Shown here: one piece after another, positions 43,589 through 53,166 of the stretch
Layout of the letters: every line of letters starts with the position of its first letter
Numbering within the stretch: position 1 is the stretch's first letter
Position numbers and translations under genes: made by a program
Notes under the pieces: generated by a model
Seen by the model: the letters and a program-made list of their open reading frames with translations, nothing else
Told to the model about the DNA's origin: nothing
The model's database searches: none
From: Pseudomonas mangrovi
Lineage (GTDB): Bacteria; Pseudomonadota; Gammaproteobacteria; Pseudomonadales; Pseudomonadaceae
NCBI RefSeq assembly: GCF_003052585.1
Contig: NZ_QASN01000007.1
Location: forward strand, 1 to 64,000
Direction: 5' to 3'
Length of the DNA stretch: 64,000 bases

Positions 43589-44510
43589 GCGGTTCACCCT
43601 GCGCCAACTCGAGGTTTTTGTCGCAACCGCCCGCCAGGAGAGCGTCTCCCGCGCGGCGGAGTTCCTTTCAATGTCGCAGTCGGCGGCCAGTACCTCGATC
43701 ACCGAGCTGGAGCGCCAGTTCGACTGCCAGCTGTTCGACCGCATCGGCAAGCGCCTGCGCCTCAATGCCCTGGGCCATCAATTGCTGGCACAGGCGGTGG
43801 CCCTGCTCGACCAGGCCCGCGAGGTACAGAACCTGCTCGATGGCCGCAGCGGCTTCGGCTCGCTGAACGTCGGCGCCACCCTCACCGTCGGCAACTACCT
43901 GGCAACGCTGCTGATCGGCCGCTTCATGCAGCGCCATCCGGAATGCCGGGTGCAGCTGCAGGTACACAACACCTCGCGCGTGGTCGAGCAGATCGCCCAG
44001 CAGGAGCTGGATCTGGGACTGATCGAGGGCGAATGTCATCACCCGGATGTCGAGGTCACGCCATGGGTCGAGGATGAGCTGGTGGTGTTCTGCGCGCCCG
44101 ACCATCCGCTGGCAGGTGCCGGCGCGCTGCGCATCGCCGAGCTGGCCGAGGAAAACTGGATCCTGCGTGAACAGGGTTCAGGCACCCGCCTGACCTTCGA
44201 GCATGCCTTGCGCCATTATCCCGGTCGCCTCAACGTGCGACTGGAGCTGGAGCACACCGAGGCGATCAAGCGTGCGGTGGAATCGGGCCTGGGGATTGGC
44301 TGCATTTCCCGGCTGGCGCTGCGCGACGCCTTCCGCCGCGGCAGCCTGGTCGAGCTGGCAACCCCGGAGCTGGACCTTAGACGGCAGTTCTATTTCATCT
44401 GGCACCGGCAGAAGTACCAGAGCGCAGCGATGCGCGAATTCCTCGAGCAGTGCCAGGCGCTGACTGCCGGCGTCGCACGCAGTGATCTGATCGAGCTGCC
44501 GCGCGCCTGA
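43587..44510 (+). CDS. finR: LysR-family transcriptional regulator FinR
   Basis: A 307-residue LysR protein. A winged HTH at residues ~4-63 (LRQLEVFVATARQESVSRAAEFLSMSQSAAS, quoted in part: SRAAEFLSMSQSAAS) is followed by a linker helix and a periplasmic-binding-fold effector domain. Its position opposite fpr identifies it as FinR, the superoxide/nitrosative-stress-responsive activator of fpr in Pseudomonas putida. No good ribosome site is visible before ATG 43587 (CGGTTATACAGAT), so translation may be weak or the start could lie elsewhere. Confidence 0.85.
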   Translation: MRFTLRQLEVFVATARQESVSRAAEFLSMSQSAASTSITELERQFDCQLFDRIGKRLRLNALGHQLLAQAVALLDQAREVQNLLDGRSGFGSLNVGATLTVGNYLATLLIGRFMQRHPECRVQLQVHNTSRVVEQIAQQELDLGLIEGECHHPDVEVTPWVEDELVVFCAPDHPLAGAGALRIAELAEENWILREQGSGTRLTFEHALRHYPGRLNVRLELEHTEAIKRAVESGLGIGCISRLALRDAFRRGSLVELATPELDLRRQFYFIWHRQKYQSAAMREFLEQCQALTAGVARSDLIELPRA

Positions 44511-44516
44511 GGATGA

Positions 44517-44882
44517 TCAGCCCAGCAGCACCAGCAGCCAGACCGCGGTGATCAGCGTCAGGGTCACCAGCTGCGCGGCGCTGCCCATGTCCTTGGCATT
44601 CTTCGACAGGGGATGGCGTTCCAGGGAAATGCGGTCGATGGCCGCCTCCACTGCCGAATTGAGCAGCTCGACGATCAGCGCCAGCAGGCAGACGCCAACC
44701 AGCAGCGCGCGCTCGCCGCGGCTGACGTCAACGAAGAACGCCAGCGGCACCAGCACCCCATTGAGCAGCACGACCTGGCGAAAGGCCGCCTCGCCGAAGA
44801 AGGCCGTACGCAGGCCGGCAAACGAATAACCGATGGCGTGATAGATACGCGCGACGCCGCGCTTACCGGGTATGGCTGACAT
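44517..44882 (-). CDS. dgkA: Diacylglycerol kinase
   Basis: A 121-residue inner-membrane enzyme that phosphorylates diacylglycerol left over from membrane-derived oligosaccharide or LPS modification. It has three transmembrane helices with the signatures AFRQVVLLNG, ELLNSAVEAAIDRI and KNAKDMGSAAQ. Length and motifs are standard. It lies 21 bases downstream of erdR, so they share a transcript, as in P. aeruginosa. Confidence 0.93.
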   Translation of the reverse strand: MSAIPGKRGVARIYHAIGYSFAGLRTAFFGEAAFRQVVLLNGVLVPLAFFVDVSRGERALLVGVCLLALIVELLNSAVEAAIDRISLERHPLSKNAKDMGSAAQLVTLTLITAVWLLVLLG

Positions 44883-44903
44883 TCCTTGTCCTCGACGGGT
44901 GGA

Positions 44904-45554
44904 TCAACTGCGCGGGATGGATTCCAGCTGCTGCAGCAACAGGGCAGCCTGGGTACGGGTACGTACGCCGAGCTTGCGGAAGATGGCGGTGACGTGGGCC
45001 TTGACCGTGGCCTCGGAGACGTTCAGCTCATAGGCGATCTGCTTGTTCAGCAGGCCGTCGCAGACCATCGTCAGGACGCGGAACTGCTGCGGCGTCAGAC
45101 TCGCCAGACCGGCGCTGACCGCCTTGGCTTCGTCGCTCACGGCGCCCTCGGCAAGATCCTGCTGCGGCCACCAGGTGTCGCCGTCGAGCACGCTGCGCAC
45201 CGCCTGCTGCAGGGTCTCCAGCGGCGAGGACTTGGGAATGAAACCGCTGGCGCCGAACTCTCGCGCCCGTGCCACCACGGCCGGTTCTTCCTGAGCCGAG
45301 ATCATCACCACCGGCAGCTGCGGGTACTGTCCGCGCAGCAACACCAGACCGGAAAAGCCGTAGGCGCCCGGCATGTTCAGATCGAGCAGCACCAGATCCC
45401 AATCGGCGCGCTCGGCCAGACGGGCTTCCAGTGCGGCGATGCTGTCGGCTTCCACCAGGTGCACCTGCGGGCCCAGACCCAGGGTCAGGGCCTGCTGCAG
45501 GGCGCTGCGAAAAAGGGGATGGTCGTCGGCGATGAGAATTTCATAAGCGGCCAT
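44904..45554 (-). CDS. erdR: LuxR-family response regulator ErdR
   Basis: A 216-residue NarL/FixJ-type regulator. The receiver has ADDHPLFR, Asp in LVLLDLNMPG, and K in IPKSSP. A C-terminal HTH is at ~150-210 (LTPQQFRVLTMVCDGLLNKQIA, quoted in part: GLLNKQIAYELNVSEATVK). Placement upstream of dgkA matches P. aeruginosa erdR-dgkA, where ErdR takes part in control of ethanol oxidation and acetate use. No cognate kinase gene is adjacent. Confidence 0.85.
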   Translation of the reverse strand: MAAYEILIADDHPLFRSALQQALTLGLGPQVHLVEADSIAALEARLAERADWDLVLLDLNMPGAYGFSGLVLLRGQYPQLPVVMISAQEEPAVVARAREFGASGFIPKSSPLETLQQAVRSVLDGDTWWPQQDLAEGAVSDEAKAVSAGLASLTPQQFRVLTMVCDGLLNKQIAYELNVSEATVKAHVTAIFRKLGVRTRTQAALLLQQLESIPRS

Positions 45555-45673
45555 GAACTGTTCCCTATTCTTCTTGTGGAGGCCGAAGGGCGCTCAGCAT
45601 GCCCAGCCCTGTCCAAGTGGTCAAGCCCGATGCTTTGCGGCAGAATCGCCGGCTTTCGCCAACGAGAACCACC

Positions 45674-46567
45674 ATGCAGAACAGAGCTCTGCGCGCCGAC
45701 CTTCTGATGCTGCTGACGGCCATGATCTGGGGTTCGGTGTTCGTCGCCCAGACCCGCGGCATGGAGCATGTCGGCCCTTTCCTTTATAGCGGCGCGCGCT
45801 TTCTGCTGGCCACCCTGGTACTGCTGCCACTGTTCTTCTGGCGGCCGGGTGGACGTGACTCTGCCGCCCCGCCAATCCAACCCGCCAGTCGCGGACTCTG
45901 GTTCGGTGGCTTGTTGATGGGAGTGGTGCTGGCGCTGGGGATCAATCTGCAGCAGGTCGGCCTGCAATTCACCAGCGTGACCAACTCCGGCTTCATCACC
46001 GGGCTCTACGTGATCATGGTGCCGCTGATCGGGCTGCTGGTCGGCCAGCGCACCGGACTGGGCACCTGGCTGGGCGCATCCCTGGCGGTGGTCGGGATGT
46101 TCCTGCTCAGCGTCGGCGAGAACTTCCAGGTGGCTTCCGGCGACTGGCTGCAACTGGCCGGCGCGGTGGTCTGGGGCGTGCACGTGTTGATGATCGGTTC
46201 GCTGGCGCGGCGTCACGACCCGCTGCGCCTGGCCGTACTGCAGTTCGCCGCCTGCGGGGTGATCAGCCTGCTGCTGGCGCTGGTGTTCGAAGAGATCACC
46301 CTGCCCGCCCTGCTCGGTGCAGGTCCGGCGATTCTCTACGGCGCGCTGATTGGCGTCGCCATCGGCTTCACATTGCAGGTGATCGCCCAGCGCGACGCCC
46401 TCGCCTCCCACGCGGCGGTGATCTTCTCGCTGGAGGCGGTGTTCGCCGCCCTGGCCGGCGCCTGGTTCCTCGACGAGATGCTCCAGGCGCGGGGCTACGT
46501 CGGCTGTGGACTGATGTTCGCGGGGATGCTGGTCGCCCAGCTCTGGCCCAGGCGCGTAGCTGTCTGA
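45674..46567 (+). CDS. EamA/DMT-family transporter
   Basis: A ~297-residue inner-membrane protein with ten transmembrane helices in two EamA repeats (LLMLLTAMIWGSVFVAQTRG, then the second half starting near LQLAGAVVWGVHVLMIGS). Members export amino acids, nucleotides or drugs; the substrate is unknown. The ATG at 45674 begins the first repeat; an upstream start would add 25 residues without a membrane pattern. It is divergent from erdR. Confidence 0.88.
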   Translation: MQNRALRADLLMLLTAMIWGSVFVAQTRGMEHVGPFLYSGARFLLATLVLLPLFFWRPGGRDSAAPPIQPASRGLWFGGLLMGVVLALGINLQQVGLQFTSVTNSGFITGLYVIMVPLIGLLVGQRTGLGTWLGASLAVVGMFLLSVGENFQVASGDWLQLAGAVVWGVHVLMIGSLARRHDPLRLAVLQFAACGVISLLLALVFEEITLPALLGAGPAILYGALIGVAIGFTLQVIAQRDALASHAAVIFSLEAVFAALAGAWFLDEMLQARGYVGCGLMFAGMLVAQLWPRRVAV

Positions 46568-46579
46568 GCGCAGCTGCGT

Positions 46580-47317
46580 TCAGTCGGCAGCCGGCGCGCG
46601 CGTCCCGTCCAGCAAAGCCTGCAGGTGGAGGTGCGCCGGGTCCTGCAGGTCGGGTGCGCGGTGGCGTTTGGCCGCCAGGTAGTGCTGGCTGAACACGTCG
46701 AGCCAGGCGTCCAGCGCATTGGCCGCGCACTCATCGCCGGCCAGCTCCAGACAGAGCGCGGCAACCTCGGCGGTACACAAATGCTCGCCACGGGTGGAAC
46801 GCCGCAGGCGGTAGCGCGACAGCTGCTCCGGCTGCAGGCTGAGCACCGGCAGGCGATCCAGGTAGGGGCTCTTGCGCTGCATCTTGCGCGCCTCGGTCCA
46901 GGTCGCATCGAGCAGGATGAACAGCGGCCGTCGCCCCGCCACACGCGGCACCTCGCTGACCACCCGTTCGCTGGCGACGTACTCGCCAGGGAAGACCAGG
47001 AACGGCTGCCACCGAGGATCATCCAGCAGCGCCAGCAGACCCTGCTCGACTGCCGTGCGGGTCCAGCCGAAGGCATGAGTGTCGGCAACCACATCGGCGA
47101 TCAGCCAGCCGGTGTTGCTCGGCTTGAGCGGCTCGATGTCGTGCATCAGCAGGCAGAAGGCGGAATGTGCATCCACCCGCGGTCGCCAGGCGCAGGCGCA
47201 ATGCCGCAGCGCCACCCGGCACTCCGGGCAACGCGGGTCGCGCGAACCGCGCGCCAGGAAAGGCTTGCTGCTGCGCGCCAGACGTTCGGCACAGAGCCTT
47301 GAAACCGCGTGCGACAT
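46580..47317 (-). CDS. DTW-domain tRNA-uridine aminocarboxypropyltransferase
   Basis: A 245-residue protein. N-terminal zinc-ligand cysteines (CPECRVALRHCAC) are followed by LLMHDIEPLKPSNTG, FPGE and LLDATWTEARKM, the DTW-type motif. This family (TapT/TuaA) installs acp3U in tRNA using SAM's aminocarboxypropyl group. In E. coli TapT acts at U47. Both the cysteine cluster and the DxxW region are intact, so activity is expected. It is convergent with the EamA gene. Confidence 0.87.
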   Translation of the reverse strand: MSHAVSRLCAERLARSSKPFLARGSRDPRCPECRVALRHCACAWRPRVDAHSAFCLLMHDIEPLKPSNTGWLIADVVADTHAFGWTRTAVEQGLLALLDDPRWQPFLVFPGEYVASERVVSEVPRVAGRRPLFILLDATWTEARKMQRKSPYLDRLPVLSLQPEQLSRYRLRRSTRGEHLCTAEVAALCLELAGDECAANALDAWLDVFSQHYLAAKRHRAPDLQDPAHLHLQALLDGTRAPAAD

Positions 47318-47555
47318 GCCTGCCTCCCGATCGAAAAGGGGCGCAAGTCTATCAGTCGGCAGGCGGCTCGCAGCAATGCCGCATGGCGCGCCGCGGCGGA
47401 TCGGATATCCTGCGCTGAACCGTCGCCCGGCGAGCCGGTCCTACGCCGACCGCAACCGCTGCCTCGCACGACCCGCAAGCCATCGTCCAGGGCTCGCCGC
47501 CGGACTGCACGAACACCTCGAGCAGCCCGCCAACATCCACCGTATGGAGATCCGC

Positions 47556-47951
47556 ATGCACCGTCTGCTTCTTATCGCCGCCCTGCTGCTGCCCTGCGCC
47601 ATCCAGGCTGCCTCCCTGAAAGACTTCGAGCTGACGCGCGCATTGGAAAAGGTCGCCCGGGAAAGCAGCAAGGGCACCCCGCGGGCGATCAATGAAGACA
47701 TCCTCGATCAGGGCTACACGGTGGAAGGCACCGAGCTGATCAACCACCTGAGCGTGCGCCCCGTCCATGCCGCGCAGATGCGCGGCAACCCGGACAGCGT
47801 GCGCAACCAGCTCGGCAGCAGCGTCTGCAGCAATGCAGGTTTTCGTCAGTTGCTCGAGCGTGGCGCCATCCTGCGCTACGAATTCAGCGAGCTGGGCAGC
47901 AACCTGCCGGTGACCCGCGAGCGTTTCAGCAGCGACGACTGCGCCGAGTAA
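47556..47951 (+). CDS. Exported protein of the PA3611-like (quorum-sensing-regulated virulence factor) family
   Basis: A 131-residue protein with a signal peptide (residues 1-18, LPCAIQA-AS). The mature part ASLKDFELTRALEKVARESS, DILDQGYTVEGTELINHLSVR and two cysteines (SSVCSN, DDCAE) resemble P. aeruginosa PA3611, which is quorum-regulated. That protein's role is not known. GGAG lies seven bases before the ATG at 47556. The neighbouring erdR-dgkA and DTW genes also sit near PA3611 in P. aeruginosa, supporting the assignment. Confidence 0.75.
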   Translation: MHRLLLIAALLLPCAIQAASLKDFELTRALEKVARESSKGTPRAINEDILDQGYTVEGTELINHLSVRPVHAAQMRGNPDSVRNQLGSSVCSNAGFRQLLERGAILRYEFSELGSNLPVTRERFSSDDCAE

Positions 47952-47993
47952 AGGCGCGGCGGCGCAGCTTGCGCCCACCGCTAACGAGCCTCA

Positions 47994-50399
47994 TCAACGC
48001 AGCAGGCGCGGATCGCCCTTGCCCGCCACGGCAGCGGCCTCTGCGGGCGTCAGCAGCGCGGTACGCGGCAGATCCAGCAAGCGCGCTGACGCCGCCAGCA
48101 CGTTCGCCCAGCAGGCCCGGTTGGCGAACTGCATGCCGGCCTCGTCCAGCGTGCCACCGCGGTTGCGATAACCCAGCACCGAACTCTTGCGCGCATCCGG
48201 CAGGATCGGCCAGAGGTGGCCGCGAGCCACTTCCGGACGCATGTGGGTGAGCAGGATGCGGCTCTCGTAGCGCTCGGGGAACAGCGCCTCGACCAGCGTC
48301 TCGGCTGCCACGTAGTCCATCTCCCAGCGGTCACGCGGGGCGCGGAAACGTCCTGGTTCCTGAAGGTAAACCAAGCGGTAGGCAAAACCGGCGTCCTTCA
48401 GGCGGGCCGCCGCGCGGAGCATTTCCGCCAGCTGGTAGCTGCCGTTGGCGATCAGCAGCAGCGGCCCCTCGCCCGGCTGCTCGTCGACCACGATGGCGCC
48501 GTCACGGGCCAGCCGCTCGGCCTGGGCCTGGTCGAAATGGCAGGGCCGCTCGCGCTTGGGTATGACCATGCAGGCAAGCTGGCCGCGCGCCTGGTAGATC
48601 GACGGCAGCAGCGCCAGGGCGCTGTTGTGATCGGCCGGAAACAGCACTCGGACCATGTCGCTCATCTCGCCGAGCAGGGTTTCGCAGAAGGTGGTGTCCT
48701 GGTGCGACTGCTGGTTCTTGCCGTTCTCCCAGGTGTGCGAGGTGGCCACCAGCGGCCAGCCGAGCCAGCCGGCAGGCCGGCCAACCTCCTTCTGCTGGCG
48801 GGCGAAGATCAGTGTCTGGCGCACGGCGCCGAGCATCTTGACGCAGAAGGCCTCATAGCTGGCCACCAGGTTCAGGCCACCCTGGTTCGCCAGGCACGCC
48901 GATACCACCGCCTCTTCGTTGAGCGCGGTGATGATCTGGCCATCGACCGCTTCCAGCTCGCTCTCCGGCTCGCAGACCCGATGACGCAAGGCCTTGAGCA
49001 CCCCGCCCAAGCGGTTGCTGGCCAGCTCGTCGGGATTGCCCACGCGCGGGCGCAGCTGCGGATTGGCCTGGGTCAAGGCGACGAAGAAATCGTCCAGGGC
49101 GCTCATCGGTGAGCAACTCTCGGCGCGGTAGCCGAGCAGCGGAATGCTCGGTGCGGCGGGCGCCCGCTGGGCCAGGGCGTTGTCACGCTCCAGCGGCCGC
49201 TGCTCGCGCGTGGCGAGGAACAGCTCGCGGGCGGCGGCCAGCTCACGCGGTGCCACCCACAAGGGAGCGGCATGCTGATTGAACAGCGAGCGGGCCTCGC
49301 CATCGCGCGACGGATTGCCGGGCAACGGCAGGTTGTGCGCGGCGTTGCCACCGGCACCGAAGAAACCGAAACCCTTGACGGTCTCGGCAATGGCATAGGG
49401 CATCGGCAACGGATAGCGCAGGATGCCGCTGTTCTTTTCCTGCACGCGCCGGGCGGTACGCTGCTCCATCTCCCACAGCGCGCAGACGAAGGCGGCCGGG
49501 TCACGACCGTCGAAGGTGATCGGATCAAAACCGCAGCGGCGCAGATGCTGGCGGAAACCCTCGAGGCCTTCGTGGGTGCCGAGCTCGGTACGCTGCTCGA
49601 TCCGTCGGCCGTTGGCGATCATCACCGGCAGTGCCACACCACTGTCCTCGGCGCGCCACCAGCGCGGCATCCAGTCGCTGCCACGCTGCTCCTCGGCGGC
49701 GCCGTCGGAGAGAAAGGCTACCAGCGTCTCGCCCGGCAGCGGCATGTGCGTGTACTGCAGCTCGGCAAAGCCCAGATAGCCGCCCTCGGCGATGCCACCT
49801 GCGGTATGCGGATTGACGTGGCTGCCCAGGGGGATGCCCGGGCTGCCATCCGCTGCCTGGGCGTAGCTGTAGAAATCGGCAACCAGACGGCTCATGCCGG
49901 CCTCATCGAAACCGTAGCGCTCGGCCTGCTCAGGATGCTGGTTGGCGGTCAGCAGGTTGAGCGCCTCGATGGCGGCCACGCAGTGCCCCTGCCCCATCAG
50001 CCAGCCGCGGGTCTGGCCGGTCAGTGCATTGAGAGCCAGGTAGCCGGCGTAGGCCGGGACCATGTTCAGCGCGCCGCCGGTGTGGCCTTCCGGGATCGGT
50101 TTGAAATCTTCCGCCTGCAGCGGTGCGCCATCGGGCGAGACCCGAGCGGCATAGGTCATGTGTACCACCAGCCAGAGCCCGGCCGAACCGAGCCGATCCA
50201 GCGCCGCGAGCATGCGATAGACACTGGCAAGATCGGGCTGCATGCCCAGCTGCACCAGCTGGTGCGCCAACCGGAAGACGGCCGCCTGGGTTTCCGGGGC
50301 GTGTTGAAAAGGCCCGTAACCTTCTCGCCAGGTGGAAAACTCCGGCTCGGACTGAGAGTGGGCATCCAGCTCGGCCATACTCGGCAGTATCTGGGACAT
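47994..50399 (-). CDS. Phosphoketolase (xylulose-5-P / fructose-6-P type)
   Basis: An 801-residue thiamine-diphosphate enzyme. It cleaves ketose phosphates with Pi to acetyl-phosphate plus glyceraldehyde-3-P (xylulose-5-P) or erythrose-4-P (fructose-6-P). Family motifs: EGHTGGALNMVPAY, GSHVNPHTAGGIAEGGYLG, SDGAAEEQRGSDW, and near the end the TPP-related SHTWENGKNQQSHQD and MRPEVARGHLWP. It is full length. The start at 50399 has GGAGGT. It is divergent from the beta-CASP gene. It gives a route from sugar phosphates to acetyl-P without pyruvate decarboxylation. Confidence 0.88.
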   Translation of the reverse strand: MSQILPSMAELDAHSQSEPEFSTWREGYGPFQHAPETQAAVFRLAHQLVQLGMQPDLASVYRMLAALDRLGSAGLWLVVHMTYAARVSPDGAPLQAEDFKPIPEGHTGGALNMVPAYAGYLALNALTGQTRGWLMGQGHCVAAIEALNLLTANQHPEQAERYGFDEAGMSRLVADFYSYAQAADGSPGIPLGSHVNPHTAGGIAEGGYLGFAELQYTHMPLPGETLVAFLSDGAAEEQRGSDWMPRWWRAEDSGVALPVMIANGRRIEQRTELGTHEGLEGFRQHLRRCGFDPITFDGRDPAAFVCALWEMEQRTARRVQEKNSGILRYPLPMPYAIAETVKGFGFFGAGGNAAHNLPLPGNPSRDGEARSLFNQHAAPLWVAPRELAAARELFLATREQRPLERDNALAQRAPAAPSIPLLGYRAESCSPMSALDDFFVALTQANPQLRPRVGNPDELASNRLGGVLKALRHRVCEPESELEAVDGQIITALNEEAVVSACLANQGGLNLVASYEAFCVKMLGAVRQTLIFARQQKEVGRPAGWLGWPLVATSHTWENGKNQQSHQDTTFCETLLGEMSDMVRVLFPADHNSALALLPSIYQARGQLACMVIPKRERPCHFDQAQAERLARDGAIVVDEQPGEGPLLLIANGSYQLAEMLRAAARLKDAGFAYRLVYLQEPGRFRAPRDRWEMDYVAAETLVEALFPERYESRILLTHMRPEVARGHLWPILPDARKSSVLGYRNRGGTLDEAGMQFANRACWANVLAASARLLDLPRTALLTPAEAAAVAGKGDPRLLR

Positions 50400-50524
50400 A
50401 ATGACCTCCGTTGGCAACGTTCTGCGCAGTCTAGACAGCCGCTTTGCGGGCGACGCTGACATGCGTCAAGCCTGGCCTGGGCAACTGCCGTCAAGCTGGC
50501 GACCTTACCCCAAGAGGAGAACTC

Positions 50525-51928
50525 ATGGCTCTGCTTAATTTCCTTGGCGCCATTCGCCAGGTCACTGGTTCCTGCTATCTGATCGAGAGCCGCGACGGCG
50601 CCAAGGTGCTGCTCGAATGCGGCATGCGCCAGGGCCGTCGCGAAGACGAAGAAGGCAACAGCAGCGGATTTCCATTCAACCCCGCCGAGCTCAGCGCGGT
50701 GGTGGTGTCCCACGCCCACATAGACCACACCGGCCTGTTGCCCAAGCTGGTTGCCGACGGTTTCCGCGGGCCGATCTTCGCCACCGAAGTGACCTGTGAC
50801 CTGATGGAACTGATGCTGCTGGACTCGGCGCATATCCAGGAGAAGGACGCCGAATGGGAGAACAAGTGGCGTCTGCGCCAGGGCAAGGCTGCGGTCAAGC
50901 CGCTCTACACCGTCGCCGACACCGAACGCATGCTGGGCCAGCGGCAGGCGCTGAACTACGGCCAGCCGACGGAGATAGCTCCAGGCGTCGAACTCACCTA
51001 TCACGAAGCCGGGCACATCCTCGGCTCGGCGATCGTCGAGCTGGTGGTGCAGGACCATCACATCAGCCGGCGCCTGGTGTTTTCCGGCGACCTGGGCAAT
51101 ACCTGCTCACCCCTGATGCGCTCGCCGGCAATCCTCAAGCAGGCCGACCTGGTGATGCTCGAATCGACCTACGGCGACCGCGACCATCGCTGCAGCCAGG
51201 ACACCCTCGACGAGCTGGCCGAAATACTTCAGCAGGCCCATCGTGACGGCGGCAACGTACTGATCCCCTCCTTCGCCGTTGGCCGCACCCAGGACCTGAT
51301 CTACTACCTCGGCCAGTTCTATCAGCAGGGTCGGCTGCCGCAGCAGGCGGTATTCCTCGACAGTCCGATGGCCATCCGCGCCAACGCCATCTACTCGCGT
51401 CACCACGAGTACTTCGATCCCGAGCAGCACGCGATGCTGCAGAAGAACGGCATCAAGCGCATCGAAGACTGGCTGCCGATCCTGCGTTGCACGCCAACGC
51501 CGGAGGAGTCGATGGCAATCAACCGGATCAAGAGCGGCGCGATCATCATCGCCGGCAGCGGCATGTGTACCGGTGGGCGCATCGTTCACCACTTCAAGCA
51601 CAACCTCTGGCGCGAGGAGTGTCATCTGGTGTTCCCCGGCTTCCAGGCCAAGGGCACCCTGGGCCGCTCCATCGTCGACGGCATCGACACGGTGAAGGTG
51701 CTGCACCAACGCATTGCGGTGAAAGCCAAGGTTCACACGCTCGGCGGTTTCTCCGCCCATGCCGGGCAATCGCAACTGGTCGACTGGGTGAAGAACTTCG
51801 ACCACCGTCCGGAACTCTATCTGGTCCACGGCGAGTTCGAAAAAATGCAGATTCTGCAGCAGCGTCTGCGTGATGAACTGCACTGGGAGGCCAATATTCC
51901 GGAACCCGGCGAGCAGATCGCCCTCTGA
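50525..51928 (+). CDS. Beta-CASP metallo-beta-lactamase-fold hydrolase (RNA-processing type)
   Basis: A 467-residue protein with the MBL signature SHAHIDHTG (~62-70), later metal ligands (HEAGHILGS, SGDLGN) and beta-CASP motifs (SFAVGRTQDLIYYL, SGMCTGGRIVHHF, TLGGFSAHAGQ). These are the marks of CPSF73/RNase J-like RNA nucleases. The C-terminal motif (LVHGEFEKM) is also present. It is probably an RNA endo/exonuclease; the targets are unknown. GAGGAGA precedes the ATG. The LOG gene follows 68 bases later on the same strand. Confidence 0.88.
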   Translation: MALLNFLGAIRQVTGSCYLIESRDGAKVLLECGMRQGRREDEEGNSSGFPFNPAELSAVVVSHAHIDHTGLLPKLVADGFRGPIFATEVTCDLMELMLLDSAHIQEKDAEWENKWRLRQGKAAVKPLYTVADTERMLGQRQALNYGQPTEIAPGVELTYHEAGHILGSAIVELVVQDHHISRRLVFSGDLGNTCSPLMRSPAILKQADLVMLESTYGDRDHRCSQDTLDELAEILQQAHRDGGNVLIPSFAVGRTQDLIYYLGQFYQQGRLPQQAVFLDSPMAIRANAIYSRHHEYFDPEQHAMLQKNGIKRIEDWLPILRCTPTPEESMAINRIKSGAIIIAGSGMCTGGRIVHHFKHNLWREECHLVFPGFQAKGTLGRSIVDGIDTVKVLHQRIAVKAKVHTLGGFSAHAGQSQLVDWVKNFDHRPELYLVHGEFEKMQILQQRLRDELHWEANIPEPGEQIAL

Positions 51929-51996
51929 GTGGCGCAGAGTATCGACTTCGCGCCCGGGCTCGGCGAGCAGCCGGGTCTTCACTACAAGGAGCGTTT

Positions 51997-53067
51997 ATGC
52001 CTTTCGAGTCCGACGAGTACCTGTCTCGTCACTACCAGACCAGCGGGATCGATCTCGCAGAGAAGATCGACGAACTGGTGAATCTTGCCGCCGCCAGCGG
52101 CAGCCCCAACACCGCGCTCTACCGTGAAATGCTGGTGACCGTGATCCGCATGGCCCAGGCAGACCGCAATCGCTGGGACGCCAAGATCATGCTGCAGACC
52201 CTGCGCGAGATGGAGAACGCCTTTGCCAGCCTCGAGCAGTTCAAACGCCGGCGCAAGGTCACGGTGTTCGGCTCGGCGCGCACGCCGATCGACCATCCGC
52301 TCTATGCTCTGGCGCGCGAGCTTGGCGCCCTGCTGGCACGCTACGAACTGATGGTGGTGACCGGCGCGGGTGACGGCATCATGGCTGCAGCCCATGAAGG
52401 TGCAGGCCTGGAAAACAGTCTGGGATTCAACATCACCCTGCCCTTCGAGCAGAGCGCCAACGCTACCGTGCACGACAGTGCGCACCTGCTGTCCTTCCAT
52501 TTCTTCTTCCTGCGCAAGCTGTTTTTCGTCAAGGAAGCCGACGCGCTGGTGCTCTGCCCCGGCGGGTTCGGCACCCTTGATGAAGCGCTGGAGGTTCTGA
52601 CCCTGATCCAGACCGGCAAGAGCCCCCTGGTGCCGGTGGTACTGCTCGACGAGCCCGGCGGCAACTACTGGAAGGGCGCGCTGACGTTCATCCAGGAGCA
52701 GTTGGCAGACAACCGCTACATATTGCCCAGCGACATGCATCTGGTTCGCCTGGTCCATAGTGCCGAGGATGCGGCCGAGGAAATTGCCCAGTTCTACCGC
52801 AACTTCCACTCCAGTCGCTGGCTCAAGGACACCTTCGTGATCCGCATGAACCACCCGCTGAAACAGACGGCACTGACACAGTTGGGCAAGGACTTCGCCG
52901 ACCTATGCCTGCGCGACGGATTCAGTCAGCAGGCCTACTGCGAATCGGAAAGCGACGAGCCGGAACTCTGCCATCTGACACGCCTGGCGTTCGTCTTCAA
53001 TGGTCGTGACCACGGTCGCCTGCGCGAATTGCTGGACTTCATCAACCTGGAGCAACACTGGGCCTGA
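51997..53067 (+). CDS. LOG family protein (TIGR00730-like)
   Basis: A 356-residue protein. A variable N-terminal ~85 residues is followed by the LOG Rossmann core (KVTVFGSART, then TGAGDGIMAAAHEGA), the signature PGGFGTLDEALEVLTLIQTGK, and a C-terminal domain of ~100 residues not found in the short 5'-phosphoribohydrolase LOG proteins. Short members cleave cytokinin nucleotides; the long form's substrate is unknown. AAGGAGCG precedes the ATG. It is likely co-transcribed with the beta-CASP gene. Confidence 0.85.
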   Translation: MPFESDEYLSRHYQTSGIDLAEKIDELVNLAAASGSPNTALYREMLVTVIRMAQADRNRWDAKIMLQTLREMENAFASLEQFKRRRKVTVFGSARTPIDHPLYALARELGALLARYELMVVTGAGDGIMAAAHEGAGLENSLGFNITLPFEQSANATVHDSAHLLSFHFFFLRKLFFVKEADALVLCPGGFGTLDEALEVLTLIQTGKSPLVPVVLLDEPGGNYWKGALTFIQEQLADNRYILPSDMHLVRLVHSAEDAAEEIAQFYRNFHSSRWLKDTFVIRMNHPLKQTALTQLGKDFADLCLRDGFSQQAYCESESDEPELCHLTRLAFVFNGRDHGRLRELLDFINLEQHWA

Positions 53068-53101
53068 CGCCCACGCGTGCTCGCGACACAAGAGAGACCC
53101 G

Positions 53102-53136
53102 CTGCGCTCGGCCAGCCTGGCTAAAGCCGAGCGCAG
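53102..53136. terminator. Hairpin between LOG gene and recX, possible bidirectional terminator
   Basis: An 11-bp perfect stem (CTGCGCTCGGC / GCCGAGCGCAG) with a 13-base loop lies between two convergent genes. There is no T-run on either side, so function as a terminator is uncertain. Confidence 0.55.
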
Positions 53137-53166
53137 ATCGATGTGCATTGATGACCGGCTGCTTGC

